NCBI RefSeq assembly: GCF_010731615.1
Contig: NZ_AP022618.1
Location: 1,302,001-1,366,000, forward strand
Length of the DNA stretch: 64,000 bases
From: Mycolicibacterium insubricum
GTDB taxonomy: Bacteria; Actinomycetota; Actinomycetes; Mycobacteriales; Mycobacteriaceae
Reading direction: 5' to 3'
Shown: piece by piece, positions 25,149 through 34,627 of the stretch
How the letters are laid out: each line of letters starts with the position of its first letter
How positions within the stretch are numbered: the stretch's first letter is position 1
Program-made: the position numbers and the translations under genes
Notes under the pieces: model-generated
What the model saw: only the letters and a program-made list of their open reading frames with translations
Told to the model about the DNA's origin: nothing
Database searches by the model: none

Positions 25149-26018
25149 CTACTTCGTCAGCGTGAACTGGTGCACGCTGATGTGCCCGGACGCGAAGTAC
25201 TTCTGGCAGCCGCTGAGGTATTTGTCGAACCGGTCGTAGACCACCTGCCCCTGCAGCGCGATCGCCTCGTCCCGGTGCGCGTGCAGGGCGTCCTCCCAGA
25301 TCGCCAGGGTGCGCACGTAGTGCGGCCCGATCTCCTGCACGCGGGCGACGGTGAACCCGGCCGCCTCCGCGTTCTCCTGCACCTTGGGCACCGACGGCAG
25401 CCGGCCGCCGGGGAAGATCTCGTCGGCGATGAACTTGGCGAACCGGGCGTGCTCGAAGGTCATCGACAGGCCCAGCTCCTGGGCGCGGCGCAGGTCGAAG
25501 CCGGTGATGGTGTGCAGCAGCATCACCCCGTCGTCGGGCAGGGCGTCGTAGGCCATCCGGAAGAATGCCGGATACCGGTCGAAGCCGAAGTGCTCGAACG
25601 CGCCGATCGACACGATGCGGTCGACCTGCTCGTCGAACTCCTCCCAGCCCTGCAGCCGCACCTCGACCGTGCGGGTGGTCGGGATCTTCGAGAGTTTCTC
25701 GATCGCGTACTGCTGCTGTTCGCCCGACAGCGTCAGGCCGATGACGTTGACGTCGTACTTCTCGACGGCGCGCGCCATGCCGGCGCCCCAGCCGCAACCG
25801 ATGTCGAGCAGCGTCATTCCCGGTTGCAGTCCGAGTTTGCCGAGGGCCAGGTCGAATTTGGCGATCTGCGCCTCGTCGCCGGAGGAGTCCTCGCGCTCGA
25901 AGTAACCGCAGGTATAGCCCATGGTGTCGCCGAGGAACAGTTCGTAGAACTCGTTGGAGATGTCGTAAATCGATGACAGCTCTTCGTATTTGGGCTTCAG
26001 ATTCGATTCGTGTCTCAT
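25149..26018 (-). CDS. Mycolic acid methyltransferase (CmaA/MmaA family)
   Basis: This 289-residue SAM-dependent enzyme modifies the meromycolate chain. The start at 26018 has AGGAG seven bases upstream; a longer frame from 26036 is less likely. The N-terminus KYEELSSIYDISNEFYELFLG and the SAM-binding LLDIGCGWGAGM (residues about 70-81), LTLSGEQQQYA and FEHARFAKFIADEIFPGGRLPS are typical of the cyclopropane synthase/MmaA group. Whether it makes cyclopropane, methoxy or keto precursors cannot be told. It sits at the place of the mmaA cluster, which has four genes in M. tuberculosis but one here. Confidence 0.9.
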   Translation of the reverse strand: MRHESNLKPKYEELSSIYDISNEFYELFLGDTMGYTCGYFEREDSSGDEAQIAKFDLALGKLGLQPGMTLLDIGCGWGAGMARAVEKYDVNVIGLTLSGEQQQYAIEKLSKIPTTRTVEVRLQGWEEFDEQVDRIVSIGAFEHFGFDRYPAFFRMAYDALPDDGVMLLHTITGFDLRRAQELGLSMTFEHARFAKFIADEIFPGGRLPSVPKVQENAEAAGFTVARVQEIGPHYVRTLAIWEDALHAHRDEAIALQGQVVYDRFDKYLSGCQKYFASGHISVHQFTLTK

Positions 26019-26130
26019 CGGGGGACTCCTGCCCATCGCGTTTCGTAACCAGAGCCTCAGGATACGACGCAGGGGGGTCGCCGCGGGGGTGCCGAACCGC
26101 GCCGAACGGCCCCGGATGGGGTGACAGAAG

Positions 26131-27045
26131 TCAGTTCGCGGCGGTGCGGAAAGTGGTATCGAGCTCGGTGACGATGGGATCCCACAGTGGTTCTGGCAGG
26201 TCGTGGCCCATCCCGTCGAACAGCACCAGGCGGGCGCCGGGGATGTTCTTGGCGATCGCCTTGCCGCCGGCCGGCCGCATCAGCTTGTCGGAACGGCCGT
26301 GGATGACGACGGTCGGCACGGACACCGAACGGTTGTAGCGGCGCAGGCTGCCACTACCCAGGATGGCGCCGAAATGCCGGGCGACACCGACCGGGTAGAA
26401 GCTGCGGTCGTAGCTCTCGGCGGCCTCGGCGCGCAGCTTCTCCTCGGGTGCCGGATAGCCGGGGCTGCCGATGATCCGGCTCACCCGCACCGAGTTGTCG
26501 AGGATGACGTCGCGCGGTGAATCCGGCGCGGGGCCCTTGAGTAGGGAGAACAGCGCCTTCGGGTGCGGCGGCGGCAACGCGGGCTGGTTGTTCGAGGAGA
26601 AAATGACCCCGAGCGAGCGGGTCCGTTCGGCGTGCCGGGCCGCCACGACCTGGGCGATCATGCCGCCCATCGAGCCGCCGACGACGTGCGCCCGTTCGAT
26701 GTCGAGGTGGTCCAGCAGAGCGGCCGCGTCGTCGGACATGTCCTCCAGCGTGTACACCGCGGGACTGGGCCGGCCCACCTGCGAACGCAACATCCCCGCG
26801 TACTGGGAACCCGGTGCGCGCTGCCCGTCGAGCTTGCTGGACAACCCGACGTCGCGGTTGTCGAACCGGATCACCCGGTATCCGCGGTCGACGATCTTCT
26901 CGCAGAAACCGGTGCGCCACAACAGAAGCTGCGCACCGAGACCCATGATCAGCAGCACCGCGGGGTCGTCGGGATTACCCATGTCCTCGTAAAAGATGTC
27001 CAGGTCGCCGGAACGGGCGAAACCGGTGCGTGCCGGGGTGCTCAC
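26131..27045 (-). CDS. lipG: Alpha/beta hydrolase, LipG-type
   Basis: This 304-residue protein starts at GTG 27045, overlapping the stop of the upstream kinase-like gene (GTGA). It has the alpha/beta hydrolase order: oxyanion region LLIMGLGAQLLLW, nucleophile elbow VVGGSMGGMIAQ, an acid residue region TVVIHGRSDKLM and the late histidine GMGHDLPEP. In mycobacteria the gene between the mmaA cluster and the AarF/UbiB-like kinase is lipG (Rv0646c), an esterase/phospholipase-like protein. The symbol rests on sequence type plus this synteny. Confidence 0.85.
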   Translation of the reverse strand: MSTPARTGFARSGDLDIFYEDMGNPDDPAVLLIMGLGAQLLLWRTGFCEKIVDRGYRVIRFDNRDVGLSSKLDGQRAPGSQYAGMLRSQVGRPSPAVYTLEDMSDDAAALLDHLDIERAHVVGGSMGGMIAQVVAARHAERTRSLGVIFSSNNQPALPPPHPKALFSLLKGPAPDSPRDVILDNSVRVSRIIGSPGYPAPEEKLRAEAAESYDRSFYPVGVARHFGAILGSGSLRRYNRSVSVPTVVIHGRSDKLMRPAGGKAIAKNIPGARLVLFDGMGHDLPEPLWDPIVTELDTTFRTAAN

Positions 27046-28424
27046 TGGGCCTCCTCCGCGGACGGTTCCGCATCGTCTCCGGGGTGTGCTTCCTGGTATT
27101 CCCGGCCGGCCTCCACCATGAAGTTGGCGAAATAGCCGGAGAACTGCGGGTCGTTCATCATCTGCCACTTCGGCGCCAGCAGCTTCATGTACCGCTCGAC
27201 ATAGAGGAACTGCTTGCCGATCAGCACCAGTTCCCGGGGCAGTTTGACGTCGTAGGCGTCGGCCAGCGTGGACAGCTGCTTGCCGATCTCCGCGTAGGAC
27301 ATGTCGCCGAGGGTCTTGAGCGTCAGCGGCTTGGCGAACGCCTCCAGATCCTTGGCGGCTTCGGCCTCGGGTTTGGTGCGGCCGACGGCGCCCAGCAGCA
27401 CGACGATCTTGCCGGCGGCGGCGTGGTCCTTCTTCACCAGCAGTGCGTAGATCAGCTCGCGCAGCAGCCAGCGGGTCCGCGGGTCGATGCGGCCCATGAT
27501 GCCGAAGTCCAGGAAGACGATCCGGCCCTGGTCGTCGACCAGCAGGTTCCCGGCGTGCAGGTCGCCGTGGAACAGCCCGTGCCGCAGGCCGCCCTCGAAC
27601 GTCGAGAACAGCAGCGCCTTGACCAGGTCGGTGCCGTCGAATCCCTGCTTGCGGATCGCGGCGACGTCGTCGATGCGCACGCCCTGCACCCGCTCCATGG
27701 TCAGCACGCGCTCGGAGGTCAGATCCCAATGCACCTCGGGCACCTTGATATTCGCGCCGAGCGGGGAGTCCTTCAGGCCGGCCACCCAGGTCTCCATGGA
27801 CCCTCCCTCGATGCGGAAGTCGAGTTCGGAGGCCAGGTTGTCGGCGAAGTCGGCGACGACGTCGCGCGCCGAGAGCCGGCGCCCCACCTTGGCCAGTTCG
27901 ACGAGCTGGGCGAACCGCTGCAGGATCTGCAGATCGGCGGCCACCCGCTGGCGGATGCCCGGGCGCTGGATCTTGACGACGACCTCTTCGCCGGTGTGCA
28001 GCGTGGCGAAGTGCACCTGGGCGATGGAGGCCGACGCGAACGGCTTCTCCTCGAAGTGCGCGAACAGGTTCTGCGGTTCGTCACCGAGTTCCTCGGCGAA
28101 CAGCCGGTGCACGGCCTCGGTGTCCGCGGGCGGTACCGCGTCGAGCAGGCTGCGGAACTCCCGCGACAGCGGCTCGCCGAAGGCTCCGGGGCTGGAGGCG
28201 ATGATCTGCCCGAACTTCACGTAGGTCGGGCCGAGGTCGGCGAAGGTCTGCGGGATCTCCCGGACGACCTTGTCCGGCAGTGCGCCGCCGGCGGGCAGTT
28301 TGGTGACGACGCGGGCCAGGGTGCGCAGCAGTTGCCAACCCGTCATGCCGATCCGGATCGCCTCGACCGGCAGGGGCACCCGGTCCAGTTTGGCGACCTC
28401 CCGGTGATGTTTGGTCGTACTCAT
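27042..28424 (-). CDS. AarF/UbiB/ABC1 family atypical kinase
   Basis: This 460-residue protein has the family motifs: YVKFGQIIASSPGAF (KxGQ, residues about 68-82), the Ala-rich nucleotide loop PFASASIAQVH, VVKIQRPGIRQRV with the ATP-binding Lys, the catalytic-loop-like HGDLHAGNLLVDD and the metal-binding DFGIMGRID. UbiB family members support quinone biosynthesis or lipid homeostasis; the mycobacterial copy (Rv0647c) has no proven role. No membrane span is obvious. It forms an overlapping operon with lipG. Confidence 0.88.
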   Translation of the reverse strand: MSTTKHHREVAKLDRVPLPVEAIRIGMTGWQLLRTLARVVTKLPAGGALPDKVVREIPQTFADLGPTYVKFGQIIASSPGAFGEPLSREFRSLLDAVPPADTEAVHRLFAEELGDEPQNLFAHFEEKPFASASIAQVHFATLHTGEEVVVKIQRPGIRQRVAADLQILQRFAQLVELAKVGRRLSARDVVADFADNLASELDFRIEGGSMETWVAGLKDSPLGANIKVPEVHWDLTSERVLTMERVQGVRIDDVAAIRKQGFDGTDLVKALLFSTFEGGLRHGLFHGDLHAGNLLVDDQGRIVFLDFGIMGRIDPRTRWLLRELIYALLVKKDHAAAGKIVVLLGAVGRTKPEAEAAKDLEAFAKPLTLKTLGDMSYAEIGKQLSTLADAYDVKLPRELVLIGKQFLYVERYMKLLAPKWQMMNDPQFSGYFANFMVEAGREYQEAHPGDDAEPSAEEAQ

Positions 28425-28489
28425 TGTTGTAGTGTGCCAAACCCGCCCGAGGCGGCTCCAATCCCGTGACCCGGGTCACGGTGCGTCGA

Positions 28490-28627
28490 TCAGGAAGTCC
28501 GGGCGTCCCGGACCAGATAGCGCTGGGCGGATTCGTGCCAGCGCAGCCGCAGGAGCAGCAGGCCGCGGTGAGCCTGCCAGCCCAGCGTCAGAGGGTCCCG
28601 CCAGCCGGTGGATGGCTTGTCGGTCAC
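28490..28627 (-). CDS. Small hypothetical protein (45 aa)
   Basis: A GTG start at 28627 is preceded on the minus strand by AAGGAG at a five-base distance. The 45 residues include TDKPSTGWRDPLTLGWQAH and a Leu/Arg-rich middle (LLLLRLRWHES). There is no recognised family. The good ribosome binding site and its place upstream of the minus-strand lipG operon make it plausible. The stop is 65 bases before the kinase-like gene. Confidence 0.45.
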   Translation of the reverse strand: MTDKPSTGWRDPLTLGWQAHRGLLLLRLRWHESAQRYLVRDARTS

Positions 28628-28760
28628 GGTTGCTCCTTGCCTGCGGTGGCCGCTTCGCATTCCAGCGTGCCACGGTTCGGCGGTGTCGGCATCCGATGTG
28701 CAGCGGCCCCGGCGCCCCTCCGCGTTGCAGCTACATAACGACAATGATATAACTCCACTC

Positions 28761-29258
28761 ATGCAATCGTCGGACGCCGCGGCTCGTCACGACGAGCTCG
28801 GGGAAGCCTTCGACCTCGGCGTCGACCTCAGCGTGCGGCACCTCAGTGACCGCACCAACCTCAGCGGCTCGGCCGCACTGCTGCTCAACCGCGTCTACCG
28901 CGAGGGCCCGACCCGGCTGACCACCCTGGCCACGCTGGAAGGTGTCAGTCAGCCGTCGATGACCCAGCTGATCCAGCGGATGGAACGCCAGGGTCTGTTG
29001 GAGCGTCATCGCGACCCCGACGACGGCCGGGCGGTGCTGATCGGCGTCACCGAGGAGGGCCAGGAGTTGTTCCGGGCCCGCAAGCGCCACCGCCGCGCTC
29101 GCCTGGACGAGCTGATGGCGGGCCTGCCCGCCGAGGATCGGGAAACGCTGCTGCGGTGCGCCCGCGACGTCGAGCCGATTCTGGGGCGGCTGATGGAGCG
29201 TGCCGAATCGGCGCGGCGGGACGAGTGCGAGGGACACCAGGCCGGAGGTGCGCGGTGA
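28761..29258 (+). CDS. MarR-family transcriptional regulator
   Basis: This 165-residue winged-helix protein starts at ATG 28761. The DNA-binding domain is typical: TRLTTLATLEGVSQPSMTQLIQRMERQGLLERHRDPDDGRAVLIGVTEEG in sequence order, with helical ends for dimerisation. It overlaps the start of mmpS by four bases and is therefore co-transcribed with the transporter it probably controls. It is a classic MarR and is not like the Rv0678 regulator of M. tuberculosis mmpS5-mmpL5, which is divergent from its target. The 36 bases before the start are AT-rich (CATAACGACAATGATATAAC). Confidence 0.88.
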   Translation: MQSSDAAARHDELGEAFDLGVDLSVRHLSDRTNLSGSAALLLNRVYREGPTRLTTLATLEGVSQPSMTQLIQRMERQGLLERHRDPDDGRAVLIGVTEEGQELFRARKRHRRARLDELMAGLPAEDRETLLRCARDVEPILGRLMERAESARRDECEGHQAGGAR

Positions 29259-29704
29259 AACGACTGATCGGGGCCATCGGCGCCGGGGCCAAGAAGGCGT
29301 GGATCCCGCTGGTGCTGATCGTGGTGCTGTCCTTCGCCGGGCTGGTGGTCAACCGGCTGCACGGGCAGTTCGCCTCCGAGGACCTCAACGCCAACGCCGG
29401 CGCGGGCATCGAGATCGTGCAGTTCAACCCGAAGGTCGTGGTCTACGACGTGCTGGGGCCGCCGGGGACGACGGCACGGATCAGCTACTTCGACGACGTC
29501 GCGAACCTGCACAACGTGGAGCACGCCCCGCTGCCGTGGTCGGCCACCGTGACCACGACACTGCCGACGGTCAGCGCCAACATCATGGTGCAGGCCGACG
29601 GCGCCGGCGTCACCTGCCGAATCACCGTCGACGATGTGGTCAAGGACGAACGAACCTCTGACGGGGTCAACCCGCAGACCTACTGCCTGGTGAAGTCCGC
29701 ATGA
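29255..29704 (+). CDS. MmpS-family periplasmic/membrane accessory protein
   Basis: This 149-residue protein starts at GTG 29255 behind GGAGG, overlapping the marR stop. Residues about 14-32 form a membrane anchor (WIPLVLIVVLSFAGLVV). The rest is the extracytoplasmic MmpS domain with KVVVYDVLGPPGTTARISYF, LPWSATVTTTLPTVSANIMVQ and CRITVDDVVKDE. MmpS proteins work with MmpL pumps to export lipids, siderophores or drugs. It overlaps mmpL by four bases. Confidence 0.92.
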   Translation: MKRLIGAIGAGAKKAWIPLVLIVVLSFAGLVVNRLHGQFASEDLNANAGAGIEIVQFNPKVVVYDVLGPPGTTARISYFDDVANLHNVEHAPLPWSATVTTTLPTVSANIMVQADGAGVTCRITVDDVVKDERTSDGVNPQTYCLVKSA

Positions 29705-32604
29705 GCGCACCTGCCCCCGTTCTGGGCGGCGGCTCGAACGCCCCGCACCGAATCAAGCGCGGCAAGGCCGCCCACGCCATGCGCATCCTCGCGGTGCCCA
29801 TCATCGGTTTCTGGATCGTCTTCACCGTCGTGGTCAACGTGATCGCGCCGCAGCTGGAGATCGTCGGCGAAGAGCACGCCGCGCCGATGGCACCCAAGGA
29901 CGCGCCGTCGATGATCGCCATGAAGCGCATGGGCGGGAACTTCCAGGAGTTCGACTCCAACAGCACGGTCATGATCGTCATCGACAGTGACCAGGAGCTG
30001 GGCCCGCCGGCGCACGCGTACTACGACGAGATCATCGCCAAGCTGGAGAAGGACCCCGAGCACGTCCAGCACATCCAGAACTTCTGGGGCCAGCGGCTGA
30101 CCGCCGCCGGAGCCCAGGGCGCCGACGCCAAGGGTGCCTACGTGATGCTCAACCTCGCCGGTGAGCAGGGCCTGACCCTGGCCAACGAGTCGGTGCAGGC
30201 GGTCCGCAAGGTCATCGCGGACACCCCGGCGCCCGACGGCGTGCACGCCTACGTGACCGGCCCGGCTGCGCTCAGCAACGACATGCACATCATCGGCAAC
30301 GCCAGCCTGGCCAAGATCACCCTGATCACCCTGATCGCCATCGCGTTCATGCTGCTGGTGGTCTACCGGTCGATCATCACCACGATCGTCCAGCTGATCC
30401 TGACCTTCACCGGCCTGCTGGCCGCCCGCGGCGTGGTCTCCGTGCTGGCGATGCACGGTGCCTTCGAGCTGACCACCTTCGCCGGCAACATCCTGACGAT
30501 GCTGGCCATTGCGGCCGCGACGGACTACGGCATCTTCCTGTTCGGGCGCTACCGCGAGGCCCGGCAGTCCGGGCTGGAGAAGGACGACGCCTACTACGTC
30601 ACCTTCCACTCGGTCAGCCATGTCATCATCGGATCCGGGCTGACCATCGCCGGCGCCGTGTACTGCCTGTCCTTCGCCCGGCTGACCTGGTTCAAGACCA
30701 TGGGCGAACCGGTCGCGATCGGCATGCTGGTGGTGATCGCCTCGGCCGTCACCATGGGTCCGGCCGCGCTGTTTTTGGGCAGCAAGATCGGTCTCTACGA
30801 TCCGAAGACCGCCCGGCCCGGCCGGTTCTGGTACAAGGTCGGCACCGCCGTGGTGCGGTGGCCGGCGCCGATCTTCGTCGTCAGCCTGGCCATCGTGCTG
30901 ATCGGCATGCTCGGGCTGCCCGGCTACCGGACCGACTACAACGACAAGCACTTCCTGCCGATGGACGCGCCGTCCAACCTCGGTTACCAGGCCGCGGCGC
31001 GGCATTTCACCGAGGCCCGGATGAACCCGGACATCCTGATGGTCGAATCTGACCACGACATGCGCAACACCGCGGACATCCTGGTGCTGGACAAGGTCGC
31101 CCGCAACCTGCTGGGCGTCGAGGGCATCGCGATGGTGCAGAGCATCTCCCGGCCGCTGGGTATCCCCATACAGCACAGCTCGATCCCGTTCCAGAACGCC
31201 GTCGGCAGCCAGGTGCAGAACCAGAGCCTGCCGTACCTCAAGGAGCGGATGGGCGACATCAAGAAGATGTCCGACCAGATGGGCGTGATGATCACGACCA
31301 TGACGCAGATGTACTCCGTCATGCAGAAGCTCGTCGACAACACCCACGACATGAAGAAGACCACCGACGAGCTGGTCGACGTGGTCTCCGACCTGCGTGA
31401 TCACATGGCCGACTTCGACGACTTCTTCCGGCCGCTGCGCAACTACCTGTACTGGGAGCCGCACTGCTACGACATCCCGATGTGCTGGTCGATCCGGTCG
31501 CTGTTCGACGGCCTGGATGGATTCGACCAGATGTCGGACAAGTTCGGGCAGATGTCGCAGAGCATCACCGAGATGGATCGGCTGATGCCGCAGATGCTGG
31601 CGCTGGTGCCGCCGATGATCGCCTCGATGAAGACCACGCAGGCGTTGACGCTGACCACCTACAGCACCTTCCAGGCGATGATCGACCAGCTCGGGGCGCT
31701 CAACGACACCGCCATCGTGATGGGCCAGACCTTCGACGACGCCAAGAACGGCGACCTGTTCTACCTGCCGCCGGAGGCCTTCGACAACCCGGACTTCCAG
31801 GTCGGCCTCAAGCAGTTCCTGTCGCCCGACGGCAAGTCGGCCCGCTTCTTCATCACCCACGAGGGCGACCCGGCCACCCCGGAGGGCATCGACCGGGTGG
31901 CAGGCGAGCGCAAGGCCGGACAGGACGCGCTGAAGATGTCGTCGCTGTCGGGTTCGCGGGTGTTCATCGGTGGCACCGCGGCGACCTACAAGGACATGCA
32001 CGACGGCGCCAAGTACGACCTGATGATCTCGGTGGTGGCGTCGCTGACCCTGATCTTCATGATCATGCTGATCCTGGTGCGCAGCGCGGTGGCCGCCCTG
32101 GTCATCGTCGCGACGGCGGCCAGCTCGATCGCGGCGTCGTTCGGCCTGTCGGTGCTGATCTGGCAGGACCTGTTCGGCTTCCGGCTGCACTGGCTGGTGG
32201 CGGTGATGTCGGTGATCATCCTGCTGGCCGTCGGCTCGGACTACAACCTGCTGCTGGTGTCCCGGTTCAAGGAGGAGATCCACGCCGGGCTCAAGACCGG
32301 CATCATCCGGGCGATGGGCGGCACCGGCGGTGTGGTGACCTCGGCGGGCATGGTGTTCGCCGCGACCATGGCCGGCATGCTGATGAGCGATCTGACCGTG
32401 CTGGCGCAGATGGGTTCGACGATCGCCATCGGCCTGATCCTGGACACCTTCATCGTCCGGTCGCTGCTGATGCCGTCGATCGCGACCATGCTGGGCCGGT
32501 GGTTCTGGTGGCCGATGGTGGTGCACCCCCGCGGGGAGTACGGGACGCATCGCCGGCCGTCGGCGCCCGTTTTGGCGGATCAGGGGACCGAGCGCTATTG
32601 TTGA
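29701..32604 (+). CDS. MmpL-family RND transporter
   Basis: This 967-residue inner-membrane pump has the RND layout: span 1 at about 27-50, a periplasmic loop, spans 2-6 at about 205-375, a second large periplasmic loop containing a coiled-coil stretch (MTQMYSVMQKLVDNTHDMKK region), and spans 7-12 at about 775-945. The proton-relay Asp-Tyr pairs are Asp275-Tyr276 (AATDYGIF) and Asp847-Tyr848 (VGSDYNLLL). With MmpS it resembles MmpS4-L4 or MmpS5-L5 systems that export mycobactin-type siderophores or drugs; the substrate is not determinable. It is the last gene before the rplJ leader. Confidence 0.94.
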   Translation: MSAPAPVLGGGSNAPHRIKRGKAAHAMRILAVPIIGFWIVFTVVVNVIAPQLEIVGEEHAAPMAPKDAPSMIAMKRMGGNFQEFDSNSTVMIVIDSDQELGPPAHAYYDEIIAKLEKDPEHVQHIQNFWGQRLTAAGAQGADAKGAYVMLNLAGEQGLTLANESVQAVRKVIADTPAPDGVHAYVTGPAALSNDMHIIGNASLAKITLITLIAIAFMLLVVYRSIITTIVQLILTFTGLLAARGVVSVLAMHGAFELTTFAGNILTMLAIAAATDYGIFLFGRYREARQSGLEKDDAYYVTFHSVSHVIIGSGLTIAGAVYCLSFARLTWFKTMGEPVAIGMLVVIASAVTMGPAALFLGSKIGLYDPKTARPGRFWYKVGTAVVRWPAPIFVVSLAIVLIGMLGLPGYRTDYNDKHFLPMDAPSNLGYQAAARHFTEARMNPDILMVESDHDMRNTADILVLDKVARNLLGVEGIAMVQSISRPLGIPIQHSSIPFQNAVGSQVQNQSLPYLKERMGDIKKMSDQMGVMITTMTQMYSVMQKLVDNTHDMKKTTDELVDVVSDLRDHMADFDDFFRPLRNYLYWEPHCYDIPMCWSIRSLFDGLDGFDQMSDKFGQMSQSITEMDRLMPQMLALVPPMIASMKTTQALTLTTYSTFQAMIDQLGALNDTAIVMGQTFDDAKNGDLFYLPPEAFDNPDFQVGLKQFLSPDGKSARFFITHEGDPATPEGIDRVAGERKAGQDALKMSSLSGSRVFIGGTAATYKDMHDGAKYDLMISVVASLTLIFMIMLILVRSAVAALVIVATAASSIAASFGLSVLIWQDLFGFRLHWLVAVMSVIILLAVGSDYNLLLVSRFKEEIHAGLKTGIIRAMGGTGGVVTSAGMVFAATMAGMLMSDLTVLAQMGSTIAIGLILDTFIVRSLLMPSIATMLGRWFWWPMVVHPRGEYGTHRRPSAPVLADQGTERYC

Positions 32605-32607
32605 CGA

Positions 32608-32797
32608 CGATCCACCGAAGACCGTCGGTCACCGAGCAATCGGTTGAAGGTCCGGGAGTTTCCCGGCGGCCCACGCAGGAGGACGAGGCAGCAAATTCTG
32701 CACGCCCCGGCCGCATCCTGCGCCGGGGCGTTCGTCGTTCTTCGGGTGGAACACCCTGAATTTCACATTTCACATCTTCGGACAGAGGGAGGCATGC
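32608..32797 (+). promoter_or_regulatory. Ribosomal protein L10 leader
   Basis: The region between mmpL and rplJ contains GACCGTCGGTCACCGAG and GGTTGAAGGTCCGGGAG, matching the actinobacterial L10 leader pattern, in which the L10-(L12)4 complex binds its own mRNA to control rplJL. A GC-rich hairpin (CGCCCCGGC at 32703-32711, GCCGGGGCG at 32722-32730) follows and may act as attenuator. Boundaries are approximate. Confidence 0.7.
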
Positions 32798-33409
32798 ATG
32801 GCCAAGGCTGACAAGGCCGTCGCCGTTGCCGAGATCACCGAGCAGTTCAATTCCTCGACTGCCACGGTGATTACCGAATACCGCGGCCTGACGGTGGCCA
32901 ACCTGGCCGAGCTGCGGCGTTCACTGGGCGCCGGGACCACCTACTCGGTGGCCAAGAACACCCTGGTCCGCCGGGCCGCGTCGGAGGCCGGTATCGAGGG
33001 TCTCGACGACCTCTTCAGCGGCCCGACGGCGATCGCGTTCATCAGCGGTGAGCCGGTCGACGCCGCCAAGGCGATCAAGAAGTTCGCCAAGGACCACAAG
33101 TCGCTGGTCATCAAGGGCGGCTACATGGACGGCGCGGCGCTGACCGTCGCGCAGGTCGAGGCGATTGCCGACCTGGAGAGCCGCGAGGTGCTGCTGGCCA
33201 AGCTGGCCGGTGCCATGAAGGCGAACCTGTCCAAGGCTGCGGCGCTGTTCAACGCCCCGGCCTCCCAGGTCGCACGACTGGCGGCCGCACTGGCCGACAA
33301 GCGTGCCGAGGAGGGCGAGACCGTTCCCGCCGCCCCGGCCGCCGAGGAAGCCCCCGCCGCCGAGGAAGCCCCCGCTTCCGAAGAGGCTCCGGCTGCCGAC
33401 GCCGAATAA
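32798..33409 (+). CDS. rplJ: 50S ribosomal protein L10
   Basis: This 203-residue protein begins [17 protein letters not shown] and has the L10 core [21 protein letters not shown] and [13 protein letters not shown]. The C-terminal 35 residues are an Ala/Glu/Pro-rich low-complexity tail ([18 protein letters not shown]) longer than in E. coli. L10 anchors the L12 stalk. The ATG lies behind GGGAGG. rplL follows after 51 bases. Confidence 0.95.
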   Translation: MAKADKAVAVAEITEQFNSSTATVITEYRGLTVANLAELRRSLGAGTTYSVAKNTLVRRAASEAGIEGLDDLFSGPTAIAFISGEPVDAAKAIKKFAKDHKSLVIKGGYMDGAALTVAQVEAIADLESREVLLAKLAGAMKANLSKAAALFNAPASQVARLAAALADKRAEEGETVPAAPAAEEAPAAEEAPASEEAPAADAE

Positions 33410-33460
33410 CCCAAGCCAATCAACCGGCAAACTCATCAAACCCCTGGAAAGGATCCCAAA

Positions 33461-33850
<390 letters not shown>

Positions 33851-33862
33851 TTCTCGACGTCG

Positions 33863-33903
33863 AAACTCCCCGTCGATCCGTACCGGATCGGCGGGGAGTT
33901 TTG
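33863..33903 (+). terminator. Intrinsic terminator of the rplJL operon
   Basis: AACTCCCCG at 33864-33872 pairs with CGGGGAGTT at 33892-33900, with an inner GATCCG/CGGATC stem, followed by TTTTG. On the minus strand it may also serve the convergent TetR gene. Confidence 0.85.
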
Positions 33904-33914
33904 CCGTTCGGGGG

Positions 33915-34595
33915 CTACCAGCCCACGGTGGCCGCCAGCGAGGCGGACAGTGCCTCGGGCCGGTCTCCCAGGCCGATCAGATGGTGCACGGTGACGGTTC
34001 CCAGCACCGGCGGCGCGGCGGTGCCGTCGCCGCCGAAGTAGCCGGCCAGTTCCAGCATCACGAACCCGTGGATCATCGTCCAGAACTGGGCCGCGATGGT
34101 CAGCACGGACGCGTCGTCGTCGGGGCTGCCCGCGGTGATCCGGCCCGCCGTCATCGATCGGCGCACCAGTCGCACCAGGTGGCCCAGGCTCGGGTGCACG
34201 TCCCACGCCGGCCGGCCGGTCTGGATGTCGAAGGCGGGCGCGGTGATGCCGTGCGCGCTGGTGCTGCCGAACATCAGCCGGTAGAGGTGGGGGCGTTCGG
34301 TGGCGAAACGGCGGTACGCGGCACCGCAGGAGAGCAGGTCGGCGACCGGATCCTCGGTTTCCGGCAGGCTCAATGCCGCGTCGAACTCCGCCAGCCCGTA
34401 GTCGGCTACCGCGGCGATCAGTTCCCGCATGCCGCCGAAGTGGGTGTAGACGGCCATCGTCGAAGTGTGCGCGGCGGCGGTCACCTTGCGCGTCTGCAGG
34501 GCATCGGGACCGTCGGCGTCGAGCAGCGCGACGGCGGCCCGCAATACCTTGTCGCGGGTCTGGTCGCGGCCGGAAATGGGCTCGGCGGTCTTCAT
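33915..34595 (-). CDS. TetR/AcrR-family transcriptional regulator
   Basis: This 226-residue protein has an N-terminal TetR helix-turn-helix (RDKVLRAAVALLDADGPDALQ, TRKVTAAAHTSTMAVYTHFGG) and a helical ligand-binding C-terminal domain (YRRFATERPHLYRLMFG, FWTMIHGFVMLELAGYF). The start is placed at ATG 34595; GTG 34601 is also possible. It occupies the Rv0653c position between rplL and the carotenoid oxygenase gene. A downstream membrane protein gene separates it from that oxygenase here. Confidence 0.88.
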   Translation of the reverse strand: MKTAEPISGRDQTRDKVLRAAVALLDADGPDALQTRKVTAAAHTSTMAVYTHFGGMRELIAAVADYGLAEFDAALSLPETEDPVADLLSCGAAYRRFATERPHLYRLMFGSTSAHGITAPAFDIQTGRPAWDVHPSLGHLVRLVRRSMTAGRITAGSPDDDASVLTIAAQFWTMIHGFVMLELAGYFGGDGTAAPPVLGTVTVHHLIGLGDRPEALSASLAATVGW

Positions 34596-34627
34596 CGTCA
34601 CCGTTCTCTCGCGTTGCAGGGCGCCGT

